Part shown: in pieces, positions 48,307 to 57,167 of the stretch
How the letters are laid out: every line of letters begins with the position of its first letter
Numbering within the stretch: position 1 is the first letter of the stretch
Assembly: GCA_036272195.1 (NCBI GenBank)
Contig: DATAZE010000062.1
Span: 116,162 to 180,161 of the forward strand
Direction: 5' to 3'
Source: DASXHY01 sp036272195
Lineage (GTDB): Bacteria; Verrucomicrobiota; Verrucomicrobiia; Limisphaerales; DASXHY01
DNA length: 64,000 nucleotides
Notes under the pieces: generated by a model
What the model saw: only the letters and a program-made list of their open reading frames with translations
Databases searched by the model: none
Told to the model about the DNA's origin: nothing
Translations under genes and position numbers: made by a program

Positions 48307-49658
48307 GCAACAACATCTGCCTGGCCACCAACTATCTGCAGATGACGGAGGTCAATCGGCAGATGTGGATTGACTTCGACCGTTACCTCGATGAGTTCGG
48401 TTGCCGGCTGGTTTTGTTCAGCACTGCCGTTCCTGACGATCTGCCATTTGCGATTCTTCCGCACCCCTACCTGATTCCCGAATACGCACAACGTTATCCC
48501 AATGCGGTTTATGAAAAAGTAACGGCGGTTTCGCCGAAGGAACTGGACTGGCTGGAAGCGGACGCGGCGCGGGCTTTGCGTCCTTATCCCATTTCCGAAG
48601 GAATAAACGGTCTTAATGCGTGTCGAAATGTTTGGTCGGCCATCCTGCGCACGTTGCAACCCGGGTTTGTGATGGTGGCTGATAACACGCTTTGCCAAAC
48701 CTCGCTGGTGCATGAGATGTGCCGCGAATCTGATATTCCGTCGGTCATCTATGAGCGTGGCTTGTTGCCCGAAACGCTGATGGTTGAGAGCCGCGGAATT
48801 CTTGGCCAGTCCGACATGCGCACGCATTGGCTGGCACATGGGTTTTCCGAATCAGCCTGCGACGACGCCGCGTTCGAGCAAATCCGCGGTTATTACCTCG
48901 CGCATCGTCCGCAGAAATACGCGCAACCGGGCTTTGGCAGCGGTGGAGCGGAGCTACGCGAGAAATGGGGGCTGGGGAAAAAGAAAGTCGTTGTTTGTTT
49001 TGGACATTACGACCCGGTGGGGTGTGTTCCAGTCAATGGCAAAGCCTCGCATTACAATTCTCCCGGATTCAGATCGACCCCTGATTTGTTGATGGCCTTG
49101 CAGTCATGTCTCGGTCGCGATCCGAACATTGAGATTGTTTTCAAACAGCACCCGATCGATCCCGATCCATATACCATCGCAAAACTTAATGGTATTCGCG
49201 TCGTTTACGACGTGAACGTTCACGCGTTGATTGATTTGGCGGACGTGGTGGTCACTCAATTCACCACATTGCAATTTGAAACCGTTTTGTACGATAAACC
49301 CGTGGTCCTGGCGGGACGCAGCGCCTGGTGGGGACGCAACGCGGCGTATGAGGTCAAGCGGCCGGAAGATCTCCACCAAAGCGTTTATTCGGCATTGAAT
49401 CGGGTCGATTGGCCGGCTCGCCGCAAAAATGCGCGCGCCTTCATCACCACCATCATGGAGCGCTGGTTGATAGGTTGTAACGATCGGGTCCCGACTCGCC
49501 GGAATCTCCGTGATTTCGCGAAATTCGTGGCCGAAACATCCCTGGACGCCAATCGCCTGCCCGCCATCGAGAATCGCTGGGAGCAAACGGAAGCCGTCCT
49601 GGAAAGCCTGCGCCCCGCCGCACCCGCGCCACTCACAATGTCTTTTTCAAAATTATGA
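48303..49658 (+). CDS. GT-B-like glycosyltransferase or capsule-type protein
   Basis: A 451-residue protein. The N-terminal domain is loosely conserved (NNICLATNYLQMTEVNRQMW). The C-terminal half has the pattern of capsule-polysaccharide/CDP-glycerol-type GT-B proteins: NIEIVFKQHPIDPD near residue 280, HALIDLADVVVTQFTTLQFE, and the LYDKPVVLAGRSAWWG motif. It would add a sugar, possibly an acidic one made by the upstream synthetase. It overlaps both neighbours by 4 nt (ATGA), so it belongs to one translational unit with the synthetase and the giant protein. Confidence 0.75.
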   Translation: MSNNICLATNYLQMTEVNRQMWIDFDRYLDEFGCRLVLFSTAVPDDLPFAILPHPYLIPEYAQRYPNAVYEKVTAVSPKELDWLEADAARALRPYPISEGINGLNACRNVWSAILRTLQPGFVMVADNTLCQTSLVHEMCRESDIPSVIYERGLLPETLMVESRGILGQSDMRTHWLAHGFSESACDDAAFEQIRGYYLAHRPQKYAQPGFGSGGAELREKWGLGKKKVVVCFGHYDPVGCVPVNGKASHYNSPGFRSTPDLLMALQSCLGRDPNIEIVFKQHPIDPDPYTIAKLNGIRVVYDVNVHALIDLADVVVTQFTTLQFETVLYDKPVVLAGRSAWWGRNAAYEVKRPEDLHQSVYSALNRVDWPARRKNARAFITTIMERWLIGCNDRVPTRRNLRDFAKFVAETSLDANRLPAIENRWEQTEAVLESLRPAAPAPLTMSFSKL

Positions 49659-52600
49659 GCCAGACGCCACTACCCGAATTGCCGGCTGATCTTTGGCAGC
49701 GCGAAGAGCCTTTGCGCCGCGCCGGAGAATTGATCGAGCAAAGCAATGGCCGCATTCGCGCGGTGTCGTTCGACTTTTTCGATACGATTGTCTGGCGGGT
49801 GGTGGCGAAGCCGACGGATGTTTTCAAGGAAGTTGCCCGCCGTTTGCACGAGAAAAAACTCCTGCGCACGGAAATCTCTCCTGACGAATACGAAGTGTTG
49901 CGACGGGTTGCGGAAATCAAAACCCGCGAACGCCAGAACGCCAGAGACGCCACCTGCGAAGACATCAGCATCAAGGATATTTACGGCAACCTCCAGGCGC
50001 TGGTCAAAGATGCGCCGCAGGCGGCTTCGATCGAACACGCCGTCGAGTGCGATCTTTGCATTTTGAATCCAGCCATGGCGAGTTTCATCCGCCACATTGT
50101 CGCGCGCGGCGTGAAGGTCATGGTTGTTTCCGATATTTATTTTTCGGCCGAACAACTAAAAGACATTCTGCGGGCGAATCAATTCGACCCCAGCCTTTTT
50201 GAATTGGTCGTTACGTCCGCGGACGCGGGTGTGTGCAAAGGCACGGGGAATCTTTTCAAGCGCGTGTTGAAAACCGTCCATCTCGACGCGAACCAGATCA
50301 TCCACCTCGGCGACAATTTTCACGCGGACGTCATCGGCGCGCGCAAGGCCGGAGTGCGCGGCTGTCATTATACGCAATCATCGGCGCAGACGCGGAACAT
50401 TCTCGAGCGCGAACGATTTCTTCTGGGCGGCCAGGAACCGCATTTCAACGGCAACTCGCTGCGCCTGTTGACCGCGCGGTTTTCTGAAGGGGAAACCGAT
50501 GAGGCTTCTTTCGGCCGGATGGGCGCGTTGATTCTCGGGCCGGTGCTCACGCGTTTTGCGAGTTGGGCCTGCGATCAATACGTCGCCGCCGGCGTCAAAA
50601 AAGTCGGCGCGCTGATGCGCGAAGGCGAGTTGTTCGGCGAGTTGTTGCGGCGCGAGACGGCAGCGCGCGGCCATGACCTGGAAATTACGCCGCTCTACGT
50701 GAACCGCAAAGCCACCGACCTCGCGGCCATTGGCCGATTGACGGCGGACAATCTCATCAAATGGCTGGAAGCGCGCCCCACCCTGCCCGTCAAAACGATT
50801 CTCTCCCATTTCGGACTGAAGGGTGACGTGATTCGCAATCTGCCCTTCCCGTTGGATGAGAAAATCGACAAGCCGGAAAAAATCATCAGGCTCGCCAAAT
50901 TTTTATTCATTCCCGAAATCGCCGGTTGCATCGAGGAAAAAAGCGCTGAGGAACGCCGCAAGATCATTGACTACCTGAAGCCGTGGCTTGAGGGCGGAAT
51001 ATCGTTCGGCGTTTGCGATATCGGCTATAGCGCGTCGGCACAGACACAATTAAAACGCATCCTCGACCTGGAAGGCATCAAGACGCCCATGGTCGGCTGT
51101 TACCTGGTGAATTACGAGCGCGCGGCCGAGCACGTCCTGGACGGCGTCGATATCCGCGGCTTTCTGGGGGCTTACGGCCATCCGTATTTTTATTTTCGCA
51201 CCTTCCTGCGCGGCCCCGCGTTTCTGGAACAATCCATCACGGCGGCCTGCGGCACGACGCTCGGCTACGAACGCCTGTCGGACGGCTCGGTGAAACCGAT
51301 TCTCGACAAGATGCCTTACGACGACCGGATGCTGCGACGCCAGAGCGCCTTCAAAAGCGGTGTTCTCGAATTCCAAAAACTTTGGAACTGGGTCAGCAAG
51401 CTGCGCCCCGGACTGCTCGACGGCACCACGGAATTCTCGCGCCGGGTCCTGGCGGAAATGGATCGCGCTTTCGCGCCCATTCTCTCGCGCGCCTCATCTT
51501 TTCCGACCACCGCCGAAGCGGAACAATTTGGTTCGCTCGCGCTGGATGATTATTATTTTGACGATTCCTACAAACCGCTCTGCGGCGCGCATGACCGCGA
51601 AACTTTTCGCAAAAACGGTTTCGCGAGCATTCTCGGCGCGCCCGGGGTGCATTGGCCACACGGGGTTTTGCACATGGAAAATCCCCGCAGCGCCTCGGAA
51701 TTTTTCTCCTTCGGCCGGCTCATGCTTCATTGCGACACCATCCGCGACGATGATTTCTCCGGACAACCGGAAATCACCATCCTGCTTTCGGCGGGACGCA
51801 GCGCCGCGTCCCTGAAAGAATGTCTTACGCGGTTGAAAAATGTTTCCAATCGGAATTTGCGCTACGAGGTTTTTCTCCTGACCACGGCGGACAGCAAAGA
51901 CATTCCGGCTGTGGCGCAGGAATTCGCGCGCGACATCGCACGGTTCCGCGTTCTCGAACGAACGCCGAAACAATCGCCGGTCGAACTCATTAATCTTGCC
52001 GCGGACAATTCCACGGCGCCATTGCTCATGTTCCTGGACGAAGGCACGTTGCTGCCCGACGGTTGGGACGCGAATTTGCTGCCGGCGATTCGTGCCGCAA
52101 ACGACATCGGCATGGTCATGCCGCGAATTGTGCGCCGGCCCAACGTGGAAGACCCGCTCGCGGCCACGTTGCGCGGTGTTGTAGTGCGCCGGTCTGCATT
52201 TATCGAAAGCCTGGGATTCAACGACGAACTTGCGCCGGTGGGCGCAGCGTGGCAGCTCGCGTTGCAAATGCGCGAGTCGAATTGGAAAATCGAATTCTGC
52301 AGCCATGCGACGGTTGAAACCAAATTCGCCGAAACAGCAATTTCGCTGGCGAGCTTTGAAAAAGCGCTCTTAAAGAAACGCTTCCCCGAATTCACGCAGT
52401 TCGCCGACGAACTTTCTGCAAAAGTAATTTCTTCGGAGGCGAGCAACACTCCCATTCAGCGCACGGACTCAGCGCCGTGCAAAGTTGATTGGATTGGGTC
52501 ATTTCTTGACGCGGGCAGTCTCTCACACGTGAACCGGGAATTGACGAAGGCGCTGAGCGCGTCCGGCACCATCAAATTCAATCGCGTCAATACTGGCGTG

Positions 52601-55585
52601 GAAAATTCGCCGGCTTTCAAATCCCTCGCAAGCGTGCTTTCGAAGGGTGTTTCGAGTGATGCGGCCGTTACCGTGCGGCACGCGTGGCCGCCGGATTGGA
52701 CGCGGCCGAAAAATGGCAAACTGGTCGTGGTGCAACCATGGGAATTTGGTTCATTGCCCCAGCAATGGGTAAAGGATCTTTTGACCGTGGATGAAGCCTG
52801 GGTGCCGTCTGAATACGTGCGGCGCGTGTATGTCGATTCGGGCGTCGCGGCGAGCAAAGTTTTTGTGGTGCCGAACGGCGTGGACACGGAAAAATTTAAT
52901 CCGCAGGCCGCGCCGCTGCAGTTGCCCACGACGAAGAAGTTCAAATTTCTATTCGTCGGCGGAACAATTTTCCGCAAAGGACCGGATGTGCTGCTCAAGG
53001 CTTACCTGGAAAATTTCACCGCCGCGCATGATGTGTGCCTGGTGATCAAGGACTTTGGCGGGAAGACAGTTTATGCCGGGCAGACTTTCGAGGCGAAGAT
53101 TCGCTCGGCCCAGGCCATGCCGAATGCTCCGAAGATTTTGTATCTGAATGACGAGTTCCCGCCGGAGTCGTTGCCCGGACTTTACACGGCGTGCGATTGC
53201 CTCGTGCTGCCGTATCGCGGCGAAGGCTACGGCCTGCCGGTGGTGGAAGCGATGGCCAGCGGGCTGCCGGTAATGGTCACGGCGGATGGCGCGACGGATG
53301 ATTTCGTCCGGGATGAATTTGGTTTTCGCATTCCGGCGGAACGAACGATTTTTGGCGATGAAATCAGCGGCATGAAGCTGGTCAACTCCGGCTGGCTGCT
53401 GGAACCCAATGCAGCCGTTCTCGGCGAGCGGATGAAATGGATTGCGACGCACCCGGAGGAAGCCCGGCAGCGCGGCGATCTCGCGAGAAAACACGCAACG
53501 CAGTTTTGCTCCTGGAACCAGGCGGCAGAGATTGCGCGCAAACGCATCGAGGCGCTGACGGGCACGCGGACTGAAGTTCGCGCTCCGGCGAAGCGCGCGG
53601 CCATTGTGCTGCCGGCTTGTGCATTGGCCGGGCATCTGGGAGAAGCGAACGACCTGGTTCGCCAGAAAAAATTCCGCGCAGCGTGGGAGTCGACCATGGC
53701 GGCGCTCGCCAAGCGGCCGTTTCATCCCGAAGCGTATTTATTGCTGGCAGAAATCGCCGCGGCAGTGGGTGACGGGCAGGACGCGAAGTTGTGCGCAGAT
53801 TACGCGCGACATCTTGCGCCGGAACTGAAAAGCGTCAAAAAATTTCTTAACCAACGGCTCAAGGGCAATAATCGTCCTGAATGGTTGAAACTGCCGGGAG
53901 AAGTCCAGAGTCCAGCGTCCTCAGTCCACAGTCGATTGTCGGTTTGCCTTATCGTAAAGAATGAAGAGCGGTTTATCGCTCAGTGCCTTAAATCCGTTCG
54001 CGAAGTGGCGCAGCAAATTGTCATCGTCGATACGGGTTCGACGGATCGCACAGTGGAAATTGCAAAGGAATTTGGCGCGGAAGTGCATTCGTTGACCTGG
54101 TGCGACGATTTCAGCGCGGCGCGCAACGCAGCTTTGGAACACGTGACGGGCGATTGGGTGCTCGCGCTCGACGCCGACGAGGAGCTTTCGCCCAAGGACC
54201 ACGCGAAGCTGCACGCGGCGATGAGCGATGCGGCCACGATGGCGTGGCGTTTGCCGATCATTGACGTGGGCCGCGAATTGGACGGCTGCTCGTATGTGCC
54301 GCGGCTTTTCCGCAATGCGCCGGGATTATTTTATCTCGGACGCGTTCACGAACAGATTTTCAGCAGCATCGAAGTGCGGCGCGCGGAATGGGGACTGGAA
54401 AATAAAATCGGCGAGGCGGCGCTGATTCACCACGGCTACACGAAGGAAGTCGTGCGCGACCGCAACAAGGTGGAGCGCAATTTGCGACTGCTCGAAAAAG
54501 CGGTCGAGGAATTACCGGACGAGCCGCACTTGTTGATGAATCTGGGCCTGGAACTTTCGCGGTCCGGGCGGGAGGCGGAATCTTTTGCGCGCTACCAGGA
54601 AGCCTTTGAATCCCTTTCGACGAAACCTGCGGAGGAAGTGGTGCCGGAATTGCGCGAGTCGTTGCTGACGCAATACTGCTCGCGGCTGGTGGCCGCCCAA
54701 CGTTATGAAGAAATCGTCCGCGTGCTGACCTCGCCATTGGCGAAGGCAACCCGCAACCTGCAACATCCCGTTTCCGGCCTGACGGCGTCACTCCATTTTT
54801 CGCTTGGCCTGGCACATTTCGAACTGAAGCAGTTCCGAGAAGCCGCTGATCAGATGCGCCAGTGCCTTGCGAAACGCGGCGAACGCAGCCTATCGCCCAT
54901 CAACCGCGATATCCTGACCGCGGCGCCGCATCATTGCCTCGCGTTGAGCCTGGCGAACGCAGGTGAGGCCGCCGAGGCGGAAAAGGCCTTTGAGGCGGGG
55001 TTGAAGGAATTGGATCACGTGGATTCACTGCGGCTGGATTACGCGAAATTTCTCACAACGCAAAAACGAGCCGTGGACGCGCTGCATCAATTGAATGAAA
55101 TCGTGACGCATGACGTTCGCAATATCGCCGCGTGGCGGCTCGGCGGGCAGATCGCATTGGGCCAGCCGGAGTTTCTGGAATTCGCACGCGATTGGACGGG
55201 TGAAGCGGCGCGGCATGTGCCGGAGGATTTGATTGTTATCGCGCAACGCGCGGAGGCGTTAATGCTGAGCGAGAATATTGCCGCGGCACGGACGTTATGG
55301 GAAAAGATTTGGCGGAGCGAAGGCCAACCGCAAGCTCTGGCGGCTTTGATCCTGTGCGACGCGGTTGCGGGGGAAATGATACATCGACCGGACGACACCA
55401 AAGATGAAATCGCGGCGAGCCGCGCGTTTATTGAATGGTATCGGAAATTGTTTGCTGCGCGCGCGCAGAAGACGCTGACACGGCTGATGGAGCAGATGAA
55501 TACGCTGAATGACGCGTTGCCGTCCGCGGCGAAGACGCTCGGCGCGGCGATGGCGGAAGCGAATCGGGAAATGGTGGGGGCGTAA
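49655..55585 (+). CDS. Giant multi-domain glycosyltransferase (HAD, GT2-like, GT4, GT2, TPR)
   Basis: A 1976-residue protein. Residues about 35-240 form a HAD domain (VSFDFFDT with Asp40, VVSDIYF, GDNFHADVIGARKAG). Residues 300-690 are a region seen with HAD domains in large sugar-pathway proteins, not identified further. Residues about 700-930 are a GT2-like fold without clear catalytic Asp-x-Asp. Residues 940-1310 form a GT4 domain (VVPNGVDTEKFNP, FVGGTIFRKGPDVLLKAY, RGEGYGLPVVEAMASGLPV). Residues 1428-1650 form a GT2 domain (CLIVKNEERFIAQCLKSV, DTGSTDRTVEIA, ALDADEEL). The rest is TPR-like. Bacterial flagellin glycosyltransferases often pair a GT with TPR repeats. A heptamer repeat encodes the linker at about 1417-1428. 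Confidence 0.88.
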   Translation: MSQTPLPELPADLWQREEPLRRAGELIEQSNGRIRAVSFDFFDTIVWRVVAKPTDVFKEVARRLHEKKLLRTEISPDEYEVLRRVAEIKTRERQNARDATCEDISIKDIYGNLQALVKDAPQAASIEHAVECDLCILNPAMASFIRHIVARGVKVMVVSDIYFSAEQLKDILRANQFDPSLFELVVTSADAGVCKGTGNLFKRVLKTVHLDANQIIHLGDNFHADVIGARKAGVRGCHYTQSSAQTRNILERERFLLGGQEPHFNGNSLRLLTARFSEGETDEASFGRMGALILGPVLTRFASWACDQYVAAGVKKVGALMREGELFGELLRRETAARGHDLEITPLYVNRKATDLAAIGRLTADNLIKWLEARPTLPVKTILSHFGLKGDVIRNLPFPLDEKIDKPEKIIRLAKFLFIPEIAGCIEEKSAEERRKIIDYLKPWLEGGISFGVCDIGYSASAQTQLKRILDLEGIKTPMVGCYLVNYERAAEHVLDGVDIRGFLGAYGHPYFYFRTFLRGPAFLEQSITAACGTTLGYERLSDGSVKPILDKMPYDDRMLRRQSAFKSGVLEFQKLWNWVSKLRPGLLDGTTEFSRRVLAEMDRAFAPILSRASSFPTTAEAEQFGSLALDDYYFDDSYKPLCGAHDRETFRKNGFASILGAPGVHWPHGVLHMENPRSASEFFSFGRLMLHCDTIRDDDFSGQPEITILLSAGRSAASLKECLTRLKNVSNRNLRYEVFLLTTADSKDIPAVAQEFARDIARFRVLERTPKQSPVELINLAADNSTAPLLMFLDEGTLLPDGWDANLLPAIRAANDIGMVMPRIVRRPNVEDPLAATLRGVVVRRSAFIESLGFNDELAPVGAAWQLALQMRESNWKIEFCSHATVETKFAETAISLASFEKALLKKRFPEFTQFADELSAKVISSEASNTPIQRTDSAPCKVDWIGSFLDAGSLSHVNRELTKALSASGTIKFNRVNTGVENSPAFKSLASVLSKGVSSDAAVTVRHAWPPDWTRPKNGKLVVVQPWEFGSLPQQWVKDLLTVDEAWVPSEYVRRVYVDSGVAASKVFVVPNGVDTEKFNPQAAPLQLPTTKKFKFLFVGGTIFRKGPDVLLKAYLENFTAAHDVCLVIKDFGGKTVYAGQTFEAKIRSAQAMPNAPKILYLNDEFPPESLPGLYTACDCLVLPYRGEGYGLPVVEAMASGLPVMVTADGATDDFVRDEFGFRIPAERTIFGDEISGMKLVNSGWLLEPNAAVLGERMKWIATHPEEARQRGDLARKHATQFCSWNQAAEIARKRIEALTGTRTEVRAPAKRAAIVLPACALAGHLGEANDLVRQKKFRAAWESTMAALAKRPFHPEAYLLLAEIAAAVGDGQDAKLCADYARHLAPELKSVKKFLNQRLKGNNRPEWLKLPGEVQSPASSVHSRLSVCLIVKNEERFIAQCLKSVREVAQQIVIVDTGSTDRTVEIAKEFGAEVHSLTWCDDFSAARNAALEHVTGDWVLALDADEELSPKDHAKLHAAMSDAATMAWRLPIIDVGRELDGCSYVPRLFRNAPGLFYLGRVHEQIFSSIEVRRAEWGLENKIGEAALIHHGYTKEVVRDRNKVERNLRLLEKAVEELPDEPHLLMNLGLELSRSGREAESFARYQEAFESLSTKPAEEVVPELRESLLTQYCSRLVAAQRYEEIVRVLTSPLAKATRNLQHPVSGLTASLHFSLGLAHFELKQFREAADQMRQCLAKRGERSLSPINRDILTAAPHHCLALSLANAGEAAEAEKAFEAGLKELDHVDSLRLDYAKFLTTQKRAVDALHQLNEIVTHDVRNIAAWRLGGQIALGQPEFLEFARDWTGEAARHVPEDLIVIAQRAEALMLSENIAAARTLWEKIWRSEGQPQALAALILCDAVAGEMIHRPDDTKDEIAASRAFIEWYRKLFAARAQKTLTRLMEQMNTLNDALPSAAKTLGAAMAEANREMVGA
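53902..53936. repeat. Heptamer repeat inside the giant glycosyltransferase gene
   Basis: Five 7-nt units (AGTCCAG, AGTCCAG, CGTCCTC, AGTCCAC, AGTCGAT) lie in the coding sequence between the TPR-like and the last GT2 domain, and are translated as a Ser/Pro-rich linker. This is the same period-7 type as in intergenic sites at 31406 and 36987. Confidence 0.75.
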
Positions 55586-55883
55586 GCAGATTTGCCACCG
55601 GGACGCCGGCGCTCCGGAGCCGGCGCAACACTATGGCAATTTCGAATCGCATAGCCGGCTGTGCCTTCGAAATCTGCCCTCTAAGAGGATTTTTCTCGAC
55701 ACGATAGGGCGCTGAAATTAATCGTTCGCGGTTACTTTGGTTACCTAGGCGAAACTATTCTGGTGGTACAGCATTTATTCCACGGGAGGATTTCCCATCT
55801 CGACCAGGCAACGGATCGACTACTTGATTTGAGAAAGCACTCCGGACAAAACTTGCCAGCGGGACGCGGCCGCTCTGAAGCGT
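55586..55883. other. Gap between convergent genes with two palindromes
   Basis: GCCGGCGCTCC/GGAGCCGGC (55607-55627) is a GC-rich palindrome 20 nt after the giant gene and may act as a terminator, though without a T-run. A longer imperfect palindrome, ATTTCGAA...TTCGAAAT with GCATAGCC/GGCTGTGC inside, spans 55639-55673. No gene is visible. Confidence 0.5.
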
Positions 55884-57167
55884 TCAACAATACACTATCA
55901 GCGACTGGGCAATGGGCTGAATGCGGTTGTGATTCAGCAATTTTTCGATGAAGGTGGCGTTGAGGCGCTGGCCTTCGGGGACGAGCAAGAGACCGTTATT
56001 CGTGTAGATGCCGCGCGCAAGCACCATGCCGGGGCGCAACTCGGGCAGACCGATTTCGCGTTCCTTGCGCGGGACGGATGTGACTGTCAGGGCCTTCAAA
56101 AAAGCACGCACGGCTTCCGGGTCAAACAATGTGCCGGCGCCCATTTTTATTTTTTCCACCGCTTCGACGTCGGTCAACGGACTTGAGGCGTATGCGACGG
56201 CGATGGCGAGGACGCGCGCGAGCCACGGAATGTTTTCCCCGGCCAATTGATCGGGATACCCGTGGCCGTCAAATCGTTCATGATGCGCGCGGATTACTTC
56301 GCCCACTTTGACGAGGTCGCTGGTAAAGGCGGCGAGTTCCTGCCCCAGGATCGGGTGCTGCTCGATCAGGGCCTTCTCGGCTGAGCTGAGGGATTCGGGC
56401 TCGTTCTGCCAGCGACGAATGATCTGGCGCGGCACTCCGACGAGGCCGATATCATGCAGCAGCGCGGCGCTTTCCAGCACACGGTTTTCATCGGAAGGAA
56501 GCTCGAGGGCTTGCCCGAGCGATTTGCACAATTGCGAGACGCGGCGCGCCTGGTTTCCCAGCGAGGGATAGAACGTCTGCATTGTGTGCACGGACAGTTC
56601 CATCGAACGCACGAGATTTCGCGCGAGCGCTTCATTCACTTCGGCAAGCTGCTGATTTTGCTGGGCGACGAGTTGAACTTGTTGTTCGAGCGAACGATTG
56701 AGTTCAATCAATTGCTCGTTCATCGCCTGGGTGGTCTGCTGCAGGTAGGCGTTCTGGCAAATCAATTCGTATCGTTGAACAGCGTTTTTGACCGTGTTGA
56801 GAAATTCCTCGCGCAACCACGGCTTGACGATGAAACGGTAAATCTCGCCTTTGTTAATGGCATCAATGACCGTATCGAGGTCGAGGACGGCAGTGACCAG
56901 AATACGGGTGGCGTAAGGCTGCAGTTCGCGCGCATGGCCGAGCAATTCAAGGCCGGTGAGGCCGGGCATGCTTTGATCGGTGATGATGGCGGAAAATTCG
57001 CGCTGCTTGATTTCCTCGAGCGCCAGGGCGGGATCCGAGATGGGAACGACATCGTAATCCGCGCGGCGCAATGTTTCCCTGAGTGCGGCCAGCACAATTT
57101 CCTCGTCGTCGACGACTAAAATCGGAGGTTGTGGTTTGTCAGGGGAAAGCTTGCCGGGGAATTTCAT
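55884..57167 (-). CDS. HD-GYP response regulator (putative c-di-GMP phosphodiesterase)
   Basis: A 427-residue protein. The receiver (residues 15-130) has the acidic pair in LVVDDEE and phospho-acceptor Asp64 (IITDQSMPG). A coiled-coil linker (about 140-185, QQTTQAMNEQLIELNRSLEQ) leads to an HD-GYP domain with SAALLHDIGLVGVP and HHERFDGHGYP, the full motif for c-di-GMP hydrolysis. It overlaps the upstream sensor kinase by 4 nt, so the two form a pair. Lower c-di-GMP normally favours motility, which would fit its place beside the flagellar cluster. Confidence 0.92.
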   Translation of the reverse strand: MKFPGKLSPDKPQPPILVVDDEEIVLAALRETLRRADYDVVPISDPALALEEIKQREFSAIITDQSMPGLTGLELLGHARELQPYATRILVTAVLDLDTVIDAINKGEIYRFIVKPWLREEFLNTVKNAVQRYELICQNAYLQQTTQAMNEQLIELNRSLEQQVQLVAQQNQQLAEVNEALARNLVRSMELSVHTMQTFYPSLGNQARRVSQLCKSLGQALELPSDENRVLESAALLHDIGLVGVPRQIIRRWQNEPESLSSAEKALIEQHPILGQELAAFTSDLVKVGEVIRAHHERFDGHGYPDQLAGENIPWLARVLAIAVAYASSPLTDVEAVEKIKMGAGTLFDPEAVRAFLKALTVTSVPRKEREIGLPELRPGMVLARGIYTNNGLLLVPEGQRLNATFIEKLLNHNRIQPIAQSLIVYC

